A DNA stretch of 32,315 nt, from contig CANQVL010000032.1 of assembly GCA_947627285.1 (NCBI GenBank), positions 1-32,315 on the forward strand. Direction: 5' to 3'. This stretch comes from an uncultured Oscillospiraceae bacterium. GTDB taxonomy: Bacteria > Bacillota > Clostridia > Oscillospirales > Oscillospiraceae. Made by a program: the position numbers and the translations under genes. This document shows, in pieces, positions 7,693 to 16,305 of this stretch; the first letter of the stretch is position 1; the number at the start of each line of letters is the position of its first letter. The notes under the pieces are model-generated. The model was not told the origin of the DNA. It ran no database searches and saw only the letters and a list, made by a program, of their open reading frames with translations.

Positions 7693-10326
7693 TTGAGTAC
7701 GCTTCAATTTATAAATGATAACGGGGACTTTGTCCTTGAGGAGGCCCAGCGGTATCCGGGGACGTATTTTCCCTTGGTGAACGAGGCCGGGATGATCTCC
7801 TCGGTGACGCCGATGCTGGCAGGCGACTGCAAGACGGGGCAGAACACCTACCTTCTCCCTCCGGCAAGCGCCGAGACGCTCCACGAGAGCCGCGCGGCCC
7901 GGAACTTTTGGATTATTGCCGACGGTCACGCCCCCTGGTCCGCCGTGGGCCAGAGCGCCCCGCAGCAGGCGGGGCGGTTTTCACCGAACGAAGAGAAGGC
8001 GGTTTTGAACGGCGGCCTTTTGTGGCAGGAGACGCGGCGGGAAAGCCGGGAGCTGAAGCTGTCCGCCGCTGTGCTGAGCTTTGTTCCGGCGGTGGAAGAC
8101 CGGGTTGAAATTATGCGGGTGACGCTGAAAAACGAGGGGCCCGAGCCCCTTGACCTGACGCCCGTGGCGGCTATACCCGTCTATGGCAGGTCGGCGGACA
8201 ATATACGGGATCACCGCCATGTGACGAGCCTTCTGCACCGGGTGGAGCTTCGGCCCCACGGACTTGACGTGACGCCGACGCTGACCTTCGACGAGCGGGG
8301 CCACCAGCCCGGACGCGTCACCTACCGGGTGTGGGGCGGCGACGAGACGGGCAATCCGCCCCAGAGCTTTTTGGCCCTGACCCGTGATTTTGTGGGCGAG
8401 GGGAGCTGGGACTGGCCTGAGGCGCTCGCCCGGCCCTCTCTCGCCAACCGTCTTCACGCCGGACAGTGCGTGGACGGCGGAGAGGTGGCGGCGGTCCTCT
8501 TTTTCCCCGCGGTGACGATAAAGCCCGGGGAGCGTCTGCGGTACCAGCTCGCGCTGGCTGTGGATGACAATCCCGCCCCGTATCTCCTGCCGGACGCAGT
8601 GGACGCGGCCCTTGAGGAGACGAAGCGCTGGTGGAGCCGGAGGGCCGGTCAGAGCTTTTCGGCGTTTGACCGGGACTTTCGCCCCTGGATGCGCTGGGTG
8701 GCTGTCCAGCCCACACTCCGGCGTATCTGCGGGTGCAGCTTCCTCCCTCACCACGATTACGGACGCGGCGGACGTGGCTGGCGGGACCTCTGGCAGGACA
8801 GCCTCGCCCTGCTGCTCACCGACCCAAAGGCGGTGCGCGGCGATCTGCTGAGCTATTTCGCCGGCGTGCGTCCCGACGGCACCAACGCCACCATCATCGG
8901 GAACCGCCCCGGTGAATTCAAGGCCGACAGGAACAACATACCCCGCGTATGGATGGACCACGGCTTCTGGCCCATGCTGACCGTGGCGCTTTATATGGAC
9001 GAGACGGGTGACACCGGCTTTCTTTTGGAGGAGCAGTCCTATTTCTCCGACGCCCTCCCCTGGCGCGGGGAGTGGACGCACACATCAACAAGCTCCCACG
9101 CAAGGACGGGGACGGTGCTGGAGCACATACTCACCGAATTTGTAACGGCCTATTTCGACGTGGGCGAGCACGGCTTCATGCGCCTGAGGGGCGCGGACTG
9201 GAACGACGGGCTGGATATGGCCCGTGAGCGCGGCGAGAGCGTGGCCTTCACCGCCGCCTACGCCTACGGCTTTGAGCAGCTGGCGGGATTCGCGGCGGAG
9301 CTTGGCGGCGAGCTCAGGATAGCAAGGCCTCTGGCGGAGCTTATGTCCGTCTCCACCGACGACCCCGACCGCCGGCGGGAGGCTCTTATGGGCTACTGTG
9401 AAAAAATCGAAGGCGACCCGGAGACGGTCACTCTCTCCGCCGCCTCACTCGCTGACACGCTCCGGCAGATGGCGGATAACATCAAACGGCACGTAAACGC
9501 CACGGAGTGGGTGGGCGACGGGGCGGACCTCCACTGGTACAACAGCTACTATGACAACTCAGGCCGCCAGGTGGAGGGCCTTCGGGGGGAGACGGTCCGC
9601 ATGATGCTGACGGGTCAGGTCTTTACCGCCCTCTCCGGTACGGCGGACGACAAGAGGCTTTCCGAGATGGTTCGTGCCGTGGACTGGTATCTGGACGGCC
9701 CCGCCCGGGGCGGGTACTGCCTCAACACCGATTTCCGGGAGGTCAAGCTGGACATGGGGCGGATGTTCGGCTTTGCCTACGGGAACAAGGAAAACGGCGC
9801 CGTATTCTGCCACATGGCGGTGATGTACGCCTACGCCCTCTACTCCCGCGGCCTTGCCAGGGAGGGCTGGAGGGTGCTGGAAAAGCTCTACCGGCAGAGT
9901 ACGGATTTCCCGCGCAGTCTCATTCTCCCCGGTATCCCGGAATACTTCGACGGACGCGGACAGGGGATGTACCCCTATCTCACCGGCGCGGCAAGCTGGC
10001 TTCTGCTCACCGTGCAGACGCAGGTCTTCGGAGTCAGAGGCAGGCGGGGAGACCTGGAGCTGGCTCCCCGGCTGACGGCGGAGCTCTTTGACGAGAGCCA
10101 CCGGGCGGAGATCCGGTGTACCGCCGCCGGCAGGAGATTGAAGGTCACATATGTAAACCCCAAGGAGCTTGACTGGGGCGAATATGACATCGCCGCTGTG
10201 ACCTGCGGTGAAATGGCGTGGAAGGGCTCCGGGGCGTCCGTCGTGATCGCGCGGGAGGACCTGCCCCGTGGGGAGATCAGCCTGACCGTTACGCTGACAG
10301 AGAAAGGAGAAAAACGAAATGTTTGA
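7693..10326 (+). CDS. GH94 glycoside phosphorylase, laminaribiose phosphorylase-like
   Basis: An 877-residue cytoplasmic protein without signal peptide. GH94 enzymes cleave a beta-linked disaccharide with phosphate to give alpha-glucose-1-phosphate and a sugar. The catalytic-Asp motif ADWND is present (Asp502 and Asp505). Segments such as YFPLVNEAG near the N-terminus, YGRSADNIRDHRHVTSLLHR, and YHDYGRGGRGWRDLWQD-like text closely resemble what I recall of Paenibacillus laminaribiose phosphorylase, and length (about 900) fits. Neighbours (GH16, GH161, GH30) support a beta-1,3-linked substrate; cellobiose or another disaccharide remains possible. The only in-frame start is TTG at 7693, with AGGGAAGG upstream; the ATG five bases earlier is out of frame and stops at once. 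Its 3' end overlaps the next gene by 8 bases, so translation is coupled. Confidence 0.85.
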   Translation: MSTLQFINDNGDFVLEEAQRYPGTYFPLVNEAGMISSVTPMLAGDCKTGQNTYLLPPASAETLHESRAARNFWIIADGHAPWSAVGQSAPQQAGRFSPNEEKAVLNGGLLWQETRRESRELKLSAAVLSFVPAVEDRVEIMRVTLKNEGPEPLDLTPVAAIPVYGRSADNIRDHRHVTSLLHRVELRPHGLDVTPTLTFDERGHQPGRVTYRVWGGDETGNPPQSFLALTRDFVGEGSWDWPEALARPSLANRLHAGQCVDGGEVAAVLFFPAVTIKPGERLRYQLALAVDDNPAPYLLPDAVDAALEETKRWWSRRAGQSFSAFDRDFRPWMRWVAVQPTLRRICGCSFLPHHDYGRGGRGWRDLWQDSLALLLTDPKAVRGDLLSYFAGVRPDGTNATIIGNRPGEFKADRNNIPRVWMDHGFWPMLTVALYMDETGDTGFLLEEQSYFSDALPWRGEWTHTSTSSHARTGTVLEHILTEFVTAYFDVGEHGFMRLRGADWNDGLDMARERGESVAFTAAYAYGFEQLAGFAAELGGELRIARPLAELMSVSTDDPDRRREALMGYCEKIEGDPETVTLSAASLADTLRQMADNIKRHVNATEWVGDGADLHWYNSYYDNSGRQVEGLRGETVRMMLTGQVFTALSGTADDKRLSEMVRAVDWYLDGPARGGYCLNTDFREVKLDMGRMFGFAYGNKENGAVFCHMAVMYAYALYSRGLAREGWRVLEKLYRQSTDFPRSLILPGIPEYFDGRGQGMYPYLTGAASWLLLTVQTQVFGVRGRRGDLELAPRLTAELFDESHRAEIRCTAAGRRLKVTYVNPKELDWGEYDIAAVTCGEMAWKGSGASVVIAREDLPRGEISLTVTLTEKGEKRNV

Positions 10327-13300
10327 CGAGCAGGGCCGCTATGTTATTGAAAATTACGTGTCCAAGCCCACGTTCTCCAGCTTTCTTCCCGGAATTGCCG
10401 GACCCATGGGCGTACCGGCGTGGTGCTTCTACGTGAACCGGGGCCAGGCCGTGTGCAGCTTCGGCGGCAGGGACCGGGACCACGCCATCATGGAGTTTTC
10501 CCCGGCGTATTGCGCCTACCGGGACGTGGGAAGGCGGGGCTTTCGCACCTTCTGCCTTGTAAACGGCGCGTACAGGGAGCTTTTCACCGTCCGCCCGGAT
10601 ATGCACATCGGTCTTGGCGAGCTTGAGATCGCCGACAGCTCCGACGGGCTCGGCACCTCCGCGCTGTATTTCGGACTTCCCGGTGAGAGGTCAGCGGCGC
10701 TGGTCAGGATTCTGACGGTTCGCAACACCTCCGGCGAACCGCTTGATCTTGAGCTCCTTGACGGGATGCCGGAGGTCGTGCCCTACGGCGTCAATCATGA
10801 GGCTTTGAAGAACATGGCGAATCTCGCCGCCGCGTGGATGCGCGTCGAAAATCTGGAGAAGGGTGCGCCCCTATTCCGCGTCCGCGCTTCCATGGAGGAC
10901 TCCGCCCGCGTCACCCAAATCCGGGGCTGTAATTTTGCCCTGGGCTTTGCCGGCTCCGGCAATCTCCTTCACCCCTTAGTCGACCAGCGGCTCGTTTTCG
11001 GCGAGGATACGTCTCTGGCAACGCCTGAAGGCTTCATTCGCGCGGGACTGGCGGGGCTTTCAGGGAAAAAGCAGATGACGGAGAACGCCTTCCCCTGTTG
11101 CTTCATGCCGATGACCGCCCGGCTCATGCCGGGGGACGAGGTCAAGATATACTCCCTCTACGGTCAGGCGGATACCGCCGGCGCTGTGGACATGCTCACA
11201 GGTAAGGTTGCGGGGCCTGTATGGTTTGAGGCCAAGCGCCGGGAGGCTTGCGAGCTCATTGACGGGCTCACATCGGCAATAGATACCAAAACGGCAAGCC
11301 CCGTCTTTGACGGCTACTGCCGCCAGACTTACCTCGACAATCTCCTCCGGGGCGGAGCGCCTTATTTCTTCGAGTACGGCGGCAAAAAGGCGCCCTTCTA
11401 CCTCTATTCCCGCAAGCACGGCGACCCGGAGAGGGAATATAACTACTTCTCCCTGGGCGGAGAGTATTTCGCCCAGGGCAACGGCAACTTCCGGGATGTG
11501 AATCAAAACCGCCGGTGTGACGTGCTGTTCGCGCCGATGATGGGGGACGGGAGCATACGCACCTTTTTTGACCTCATCCAGCCGGACGGGTATAATCCGC
11601 TGGTGTTGAAGGCCGAGAGCTACACGCTCCCGGAGGAAAGCTTAAACACCGTACTTGAAACCCTCCCCGCCGCCAGCCGAGAGGACGCAAAAGCCCTTCT
11701 GTCAGCGCCCTTCACGCCCGGCGCGCTGGCAATGGCGGCGGAGGACTGGGGCCTTGACGAAGAGACCGTTATGACGCTCACCGCCGAGACCCTGTGCCTT
11801 GCCCAAAGCGAGCCCAACGCCGATTTCTCCGAGGGGTATTGGTGCGACCACTGGACATATAATTTGGACCTCATCGAAAAGTATCTGGCTGTCTACCCGG
11901 AGGCGGAGCAGGAGCTCCTCTTTGGCGGTCGGGATCACCGCTGGTACGCCCCGCGCGCGGCGGTCAAGCCCAGGGCGGAGCGGTATGCCGTCACGCCCGA
12001 GGGCCTGCGCCAATATGACGCGCTCCGTCCCATCACGCCCACGGGAAAATGGGTCAAGACAGCCGACGGGGAGGACGCCCGAAGCGCCCTTATCGAAAAG
12101 CTCCTTCTCCTTTGTGCCGTAAAAGCCGCCACACTGGACGCCGCCGGTATGGGCATCGAGATGGAGGGCGGCAAGCCGGGATGGTACGACGCGCTCAATG
12201 GTCTTCCGGGATTGCTGGGTTCGTCCACAGCCGAGACCTGCGAGCTTTTGCGCCTGGTGCGCTTCACCCGCGCCTCCGTGGGACGCTTCGAGGGAGAGAT
12301 AGAGCTGTACAGCGAGATTGCAGTGCTTCTGGAGGATGTGTCCAGGGCCTTCCGGGAGGTGGAGTGCCCCTATACCAGGTGGGACCGGCTCAACTATGTA
12401 AAGGAGAGGTACAGGGCCTCCGTTGAAAACGGCTTTTCCGGCGCCCGCAGGGAGTTCACCCCGCAGGACATTTTGAGCAATCTAAAAACGCTGGAATCGG
12501 CGCTGGTTCGCGGAATAGAGCGAGCCATGGAATATGGCGGCGGAATCCTCCCGACCTATTTCACTTTTGAGGCCGATAAAATCGTCGAAACACCTGACGG
12601 CCCCATGCCGCGAAAGCTGACGCCCCATCCGCTGCCCCTTTTCCTGGAGGGCCCGGTACACTGGCTGAAGCTCGACAACGGGGAGGAGGAAAAGCGCGCC
12701 ATGGCCCAGCGTATCAGGGCCAGCGGGCTTTACGACAGGGAACTTCGGATGTATAAGGTCAACGAGAGCATCGCCGGTGTGAGCTTTGAGGCCGGCAGGG
12801 CCCGCGCCTTCTCTCCGGGGTGGTTGGAGAACGAGTCCGTTTGGCTCCACATGGAGTATAAATATCTCCTGGAGCTTCTGAAAAGCGGGCTGTACAGTGA
12901 ATTTTCGACAAGCTTCCGTGATGCCGCCGTCCCCTTTATGGACCCCATTCGCTATGGGCGCAGTCCCCTTGAAAACGTGTCGTTCCTGGCGTCCTCCGCC
13001 AATCCCGACCCCTCCCGCTGGGGGAGAGGCTATGTGGCGAGACTATCCGGGTCCACGGCTGAGTTCCTTGAGATGTGGCAGATCATGTTCTTCGGAAAGC
13101 GCCCCTTCCGCATGACACAAGATGGCCTTACGCTGTCGTTCACGCCGTTTATCCCCGCATATCTCATTCCGCAGGACGGCCTTCTACAGGCGACCTTCCT
13201 TGGCTCGGTCCCGGTGACATACAAATGCCCCGGACGCTCCGCCGGACCATTCTCACCGGTACAATGGACCCTCAAATTCCGTGACGGCGGGGAAAAAGCC

Positions 13301-13396
13301 GTAGACGGCCCCGCTCTTGCGGAGGATGACGCCCGCGCCGTCCGAGACGGACGAGTGGCGGAAATGCTTGTCACCTTGAAGGAGGCGGAATTATGA
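10319..13396 (+). CDS. GH161-like beta-1,3-oligoglucan phosphorylase
   Basis: A 1025-residue cytoplasmic protein distantly related to GH94 phosphorylases (beta-sandwich N-terminal half followed by an (alpha/alpha)6-type half). The stretch NYFSLGGEYFAQGNGNFRD followed by VNQNRR (Asp393 in it) is the kind of conserved block seen in the GH149/GH161 beta-1,3-glucan phosphorylases, which release glucose-1-phosphate from oligosaccharides longer than laminaribiose. Size fits those families better than cellobiose phosphorylases (about 800). The N-terminus is divergent from the preceding GH94 protein, so the two are not recent duplicates. ATG at 10319 has AAAGGAG upstream and overlaps the stop of the GH94 gene by 8 bases; its own stop overlaps the GH30 start by 4 bases (ATGA). 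GH161 rather than GH149 is the less certain part of the call. Confidence 0.72.
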   Translation: MFDEQGRYVIENYVSKPTFSSFLPGIAGPMGVPAWCFYVNRGQAVCSFGGRDRDHAIMEFSPAYCAYRDVGRRGFRTFCLVNGAYRELFTVRPDMHIGLGELEIADSSDGLGTSALYFGLPGERSAALVRILTVRNTSGEPLDLELLDGMPEVVPYGVNHEALKNMANLAAAWMRVENLEKGAPLFRVRASMEDSARVTQIRGCNFALGFAGSGNLLHPLVDQRLVFGEDTSLATPEGFIRAGLAGLSGKKQMTENAFPCCFMPMTARLMPGDEVKIYSLYGQADTAGAVDMLTGKVAGPVWFEAKRREACELIDGLTSAIDTKTASPVFDGYCRQTYLDNLLRGGAPYFFEYGGKKAPFYLYSRKHGDPEREYNYFSLGGEYFAQGNGNFRDVNQNRRCDVLFAPMMGDGSIRTFFDLIQPDGYNPLVLKAESYTLPEESLNTVLETLPAASREDAKALLSAPFTPGALAMAAEDWGLDEETVMTLTAETLCLAQSEPNADFSEGYWCDHWTYNLDLIEKYLAVYPEAEQELLFGGRDHRWYAPRAAVKPRAERYAVTPEGLRQYDALRPITPTGKWVKTADGEDARSALIEKLLLLCAVKAATLDAAGMGIEMEGGKPGWYDALNGLPGLLGSSTAETCELLRLVRFTRASVGRFEGEIELYSEIAVLLEDVSRAFREVECPYTRWDRLNYVKERYRASVENGFSGARREFTPQDILSNLKTLESALVRGIERAMEYGGGILPTYFTFEADKIVETPDGPMPRKLTPHPLPLFLEGPVHWLKLDNGEEEKRAMAQRIRASGLYDRELRMYKVNESIAGVSFEAGRARAFSPGWLENESVWLHMEYKYLLELLKSGLYSEFSTSFRDAAVPFMDPIRYGRSPLENVSFLASSANPDPSRWGRGYVARLSGSTAEFLEMWQIMFFGKRPFRMTQDGLTLSFTPFIPAYLIPQDGLLQATFLGSVPVTYKCPGRSAGPFSPVQWTLKFRDGGEKAVDGPALAEDDARAVRDGRVAEMLVTLKEAEL

Positions 13397-14724
13397 AAGC
13401 GACACTAATTGTCACAAATCTGACCGAGGGGCTTTACTGGAGGGAAACCGAGCTCACAGGCGGTGAGCGGGATTTTTGCCACCAGGTCAACGTCTATCCC
13501 GGCCTGCGCCGTCAGACCTTCCATGGCTTTGGCGGCGCGTTCACCGAGGCCGCGGCCGGATGCTGGCGCGGCCTTCCCGCGGGCAAGGCGGAGGAATTGA
13601 TAGAAAGTTATTATGGCAAAAGCGGCCTGCGCTACTGTATAGGCCGTGTGCCAATGGGCAGCAGCGACTTCTCTGTCGGAAATTACTCCTGCGTTGACAG
13701 CGCCGATGAGCCGGAGGACACCTTCAGGACAGCCGTGGACGACAGTTACCTGATCCCCATGATCCGCGCGGCTCAAAGAGTGTCCGGCAGCCCCGTGGGT
13801 CTTGTCCTCAGTCCCTGGAGCCCGCCCGGTTTCATGAAGACGAACGGCGAGCGCAACAATGGCGGGAAACTCCTGCCGGAGTACCGCGCTCGGTGGGCCG
13901 AATGCCTTGCCCGGTACGCCGCCCACTACCGGAGCGCCGGGTGCGATGTGCGCCTTATGACCATTCAGAACGAGTCGGAGGCCGTGCAGACATGGGATTC
14001 CTGCGTCTGGACACCCCAGGAGGAGGGACACTTCGCCGCCGAGTATCTGCTTCCGGCACTCAAGGACGCCGGGTGCGGCGACGTGGGCATCCTCGCCTGG
14101 GATCACAACAAGGAGGGCCTTTTGAGGCGCGCGGAGGGGACCCTGTCCGTACCCGGAGCGGCGGAGGCCGTGCGGGGCTTCGCCCTCCACTGGTACACCG
14201 GCGACCACTTTGACGCCCTTCGCGCCGCGCGTGAGCTTTGGCCCGACAAGGGGCTGTGGTTTACGGAGGGCTGCGTGGAATACGGACGCTTCGGCGGCAT
14301 GACGCCCCTCCGAAAGGCGGAGATGTACGCCCACGATATCCTTGGAAATCTGAACGCGGGCATTTGCGGCAGTATCGACTGGAACCTCCTGCTGGACGCC
14401 CACGGCGACCCCAACCACGCGGGCAATTATTGCGAGGCCCCGATCATGTTGACCGAAGATAGGGACGGCTTCATAAAAAACAGCGCGTATTGGTACATAG
14501 GCCACTTCTCACGGTACATCGTCCCCGGCTCCGTGCGTCTGGCGTCCTCCACCTGGACCACGGACGTCGAGTGTACAGCCTTTGAGACCCCCGAAGGCTC
14601 CCTTGTCCTTGTACTCCTCAACCGCACCGACACCGTCCTCCCCATCTCAATCCCCACCCCCGAAACAACCCTGAACTTCCCCCTTGCCGCACATTCTATC
14701 GCCACGGTCAGTATTTCACCATGA
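13393..14724 (+). CDS. GH30 family beta-glucosidase/beta-1,6-glucanase-like, cytoplasmic
   Basis: A 443-residue protein with the GH30 (glucosylceramidase-type) barrel. The N-terminal strand HGFGGAFTEAAA is the family hallmark; TIQNESE carries the acid/base (Glu194) and WFTEGCVEY the nucleophile (Glu292). The short C-terminal beta domain that completes GH30 is present (residues about 375-443). No signal peptide, unlike many secreted GH30 enzymes, so it acts on imported oligosaccharides. In a beta-1,3-glucan operon it could remove beta-1,6-linked glucose branches or act as a general beta-glucosidase on ends the two phosphorylases cannot take; that role is inferred. Start ATG overlaps the GH161 stop as ATGA. 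It is the last gene of the operon, followed by a strong terminator. Confidence 0.87.
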   Translation: MKATLIVTNLTEGLYWRETELTGGERDFCHQVNVYPGLRRQTFHGFGGAFTEAAAGCWRGLPAGKAEELIESYYGKSGLRYCIGRVPMGSSDFSVGNYSCVDSADEPEDTFRTAVDDSYLIPMIRAAQRVSGSPVGLVLSPWSPPGFMKTNGERNNGGKLLPEYRARWAECLARYAAHYRSAGCDVRLMTIQNESEAVQTWDSCVWTPQEEGHFAAEYLLPALKDAGCGDVGILAWDHNKEGLLRRAEGTLSVPGAAEAVRGFALHWYTGDHFDALRAARELWPDKGLWFTEGCVEYGRFGGMTPLRKAEMYAHDILGNLNAGICGSIDWNLLLDAHGDPNHAGNYCEAPIMLTEDRDGFIKNSAYWYIGHFSRYIVPGSVRLASSTWTTDVECTAFETPEGSLVLVLLNRTDTVLPISIPTPETTLNFPLAAHSIATVSISP

Positions 14725-14770
14725 GCAATCACTCCCCACAGCCCACAATTTCAATTTCCATATGCACAGA

Positions 14771-14806
14771 AAAAGACGCAGTTGGCCCCCCAACTACGTC
14801 TTTTTT
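14771..14806 (+). terminator. Bidirectional intrinsic terminator after the glucan operon
   Basis: AAAAGACGCAGTTGG (14771-14785) pairs with the arm from 14790 to 14804 around a CCCC loop, with one A/C mismatch, and is followed by a T run to 14806. The A run before the left arm gives a T run on the other strand too, so it could also stop minus-strand transcripts. Confidence 0.88.
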
Positions 14807-14866
14807 CCTATGCCATACCGTCTTGCCCCATGGTTCACTTTGTTTTCCTATCCTACGGGGCACATG

Positions 14867-14957
14867 CGCGTCGGAAAAATCACCTTATGTCGCGCAAGTG
14901 TGCCGCGCGACAGCAGGAAAAAAGCTGTGAATTCCGCAGAATTCACGGCTTTTTTCC
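14867..14957. repeat. Palindromic dispersed repeat, copy 1 (internally deleted), including a T-flanked terminator hairpin
   Basis: This stretch matches the reverse complement of 23716-23823. Shared in order: a module reading CGTCGGAAAAATCACC, then TTATGTCGCGCAAGTGTG, then an A-flanked, T-flanked hairpin around GTGAATTC-CGCA-GAATTCAC (14916-14957). In this copy the middle palindrome has shrunk to TGTCGCGC/GCGCGACA (14889-14896 and 14905-14912). The final hairpin has A and T runs on both sides, so it should terminate transcription from either side, including read-through from dnaJ. Origin (terminator cassette, MITE-like element, REP-like repeat) is unknown. Confidence 0.8.
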
Positions 14958-14970
14958 GCACGTTTCCTAT

Positions 14971-15020
14971 TAATAACGGTCAAAGATTGAAAATCTTTGA
15001 CCGTTATTATTTATTTTTTT
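14971..15020 (+). terminator. Perfect 18-bp hairpin with GAA loop touching the dnaJ stop codon
   Basis: TAATAACGGTCAAAGATT (14971-14988) pairs perfectly with 14992-15009 around a GAA loop. A T-rich run (15010-15020) follows on the plus strand and overlaps the dnaJ stop codon. It should block plus-strand transcription entering dnaJ; on the minus strand there is no T run, so there it may protect the mRNA 3' end instead. Confidence 0.75.
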
Positions 15021-16150
15021 CTTCCGAATTTTCTGGGCTTGCCGGCGGTGCCGCCTAGGGTTTCGTCGAGCTTTTTGACCAGCTCGCGCTGTTCGGAGGT
15101 GAGGCTTTTGGGGATCGTCACGGAGACGGTGACGTATTGGTCGCCTCTGCCGGAGGAGCGGAAGTAGGGGATTCCCTTGCCGCGAAGCCGGAAGGTCTCG
15201 CCGTGCTGGGTGCCCTCGGGTATCGCGAATTTGACCTTGCCGTCCAGGGTGGGGACGTCGATCTCCGCGCCGAGCATGGCCTGGGTGACGGTGATTGGTA
15301 TCTCGCACAGGACGCTGGTGCCCTCGCGCTCGAAAAACTCATGGGGGCGGATGGAGACGGTGATGAGAAGGTCGCCCGCCGGCCCTCCGTTGTACCCCGC
15401 GCTGCCCTGACCGGAGAGGGCGATGGTCACGTTGTTCTGGATGCCCGCGTCAATGTGTACGTTGACGGTCTTCTGCCGCCGTACTCTGCCCTGGCCCTTG
15501 CATTTGGGGCAGGGGTCATGTATTATCTTGCCGCGTCCGCGGCATTTGGGACATTCGCCCTGGGACTGCATCACCCCGAAGGGGGTGCGCTGGGTGGTGG
15601 TGACCACGCCGGAGCCGTGGCAGTCCGGGCAGGTCTCCGGGGCGGAGCCGCCGGCGCATCCGGTGCCGTGGCAGTCGTCGCACAGCTCCACGCGGCTGAC
15701 GTTCAGCGTCTTGTCACAGCCGAATGCCGCCTCCTCGAAGCTCAGGGATATGCCCATGCGCACGTCGTCGCCCTTGCGGGGACCGTTGCGGGTGCGGGAG
15801 CGGCCTCCGCCGAAGCCTCCGAAGCCGCCGCCGAAGATGTTGCTGAAAAGGTCGTCAAGTCCTCCGAAGCCCGTGAAGTCAAAGCCTCCGCCGTCTCCGG
15901 CGCCGCCGGCGCCGTAGCTGGGGTCCACGCCGGCAAAGCCGAACTGGTCGTACTTCGCCCGCTTGTCCTTGTCGGAGAGTATCTCGTAGGCCTCGCCGGC
16001 CTCCTTCATCCGCTTCTCGCACTCCTTGTCGCCGGGGTGCAGGTCCGGGTGGTTCTCCTTGGCAATCTTGTAAAACGCCTTTTTCAGGTCCGCGTCCGTT
16101 GCCGTCTTTGGAACGCCGAGGACCTCATAATAATCTCGCTTATCCGCCAT
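15011..16150 (-). CDS. dnaJ: Chaperone DnaJ (Hsp40)
   Basis: A 379-residue type I Hsp40 that delivers unfolded clients to DnaK and stimulates its ATPase. Domains: J domain (about 1-70, HPD at 34-36), Gly/Phe-rich linker, a zinc-binding region with four CxxCxGxG repeats (CDDCHGTG, CPDCHGSG, CPKCRGRG, CPKCKGQG), and the C-terminal client-binding domains. I chose the ATG at 16150 (MADKRDYYEVLG) because this is the canonical J-domain start. No good ribosome binding site lies close to it. An in-frame GTG at 16195 would add a 15-residue Arg-rich extension, but its AAAGGAGG (16217-16224) is 21 bases away, farther than usual. Last gene of the heat-shock operon, 155 bases after dnaK. Confidence 0.95.
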   Translation of the reverse strand: MADKRDYYEVLGVPKTATDADLKKAFYKIAKENHPDLHPGDKECEKRMKEAGEAYEILSDKDKRAKYDQFGFAGVDPSYGAGGAGDGGGFDFTGFGGLDDLFSNIFGGGFGGFGGGRSRTRNGPRKGDDVRMGISLSFEEAAFGCDKTLNVSRVELCDDCHGTGCAGGSAPETCPDCHGSGVVTTTQRTPFGVMQSQGECPKCRGRGKIIHDPCPKCKGQGRVRRQKTVNVHIDAGIQNNVTIALSGQGSAGYNGGPAGDLLITVSIRPHEFFEREGTSVLCEIPITVTQAMLGAEIDVPTLDGKVKFAIPEGTQHGETFRLRGKGIPYFRSSGRGDQYVTVSVTIPKSLTSEQRELVKKLDETLGGTAGKPRKFGRKK

Positions 16151-16273
16151 ACGTCGTCGCGAAAGCCGCTTCCCTCGCCGCGCCGCTTGCGGCACGGCTC
16201 AGGCGCGGGCTTCGCTCCTCCTTTCCGTCCCGAACCCGCTGCGCTGGGCTTCGGGCCGGTAAATCACAAGGTG

Positions 16274-16297
16274 GCGGAGCCGCGCAAGCGGCTCCGC
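16274..16297 (-). other. Perfect 10-bp hairpin between dnaK and dnaJ
   Basis: GCGGAGCCGC (16274-16283) pairs with GCGGCTCCGC (16288-16297) around a four-base loop. No T run follows on the minus strand, so it is not a standard terminator. A second imperfect stem (CCCGAA... with ...TTCGGG, about 16233-16258) sits nearby. Together they make a structured dnaK-dnaJ spacer that could act in mRNA processing or stability. Confidence 0.55.
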
Positions 16298-16305
16298 ATG
16301 AAATT

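Noticed and set aside
13405-14505. 366-codon minus-strand frame opposite the GH30 gene
   Set aside because: Shadow frame; both GH30 catalytic motifs are on the plus strand and this translation is Ala/Gly/Val-rich without domain features.
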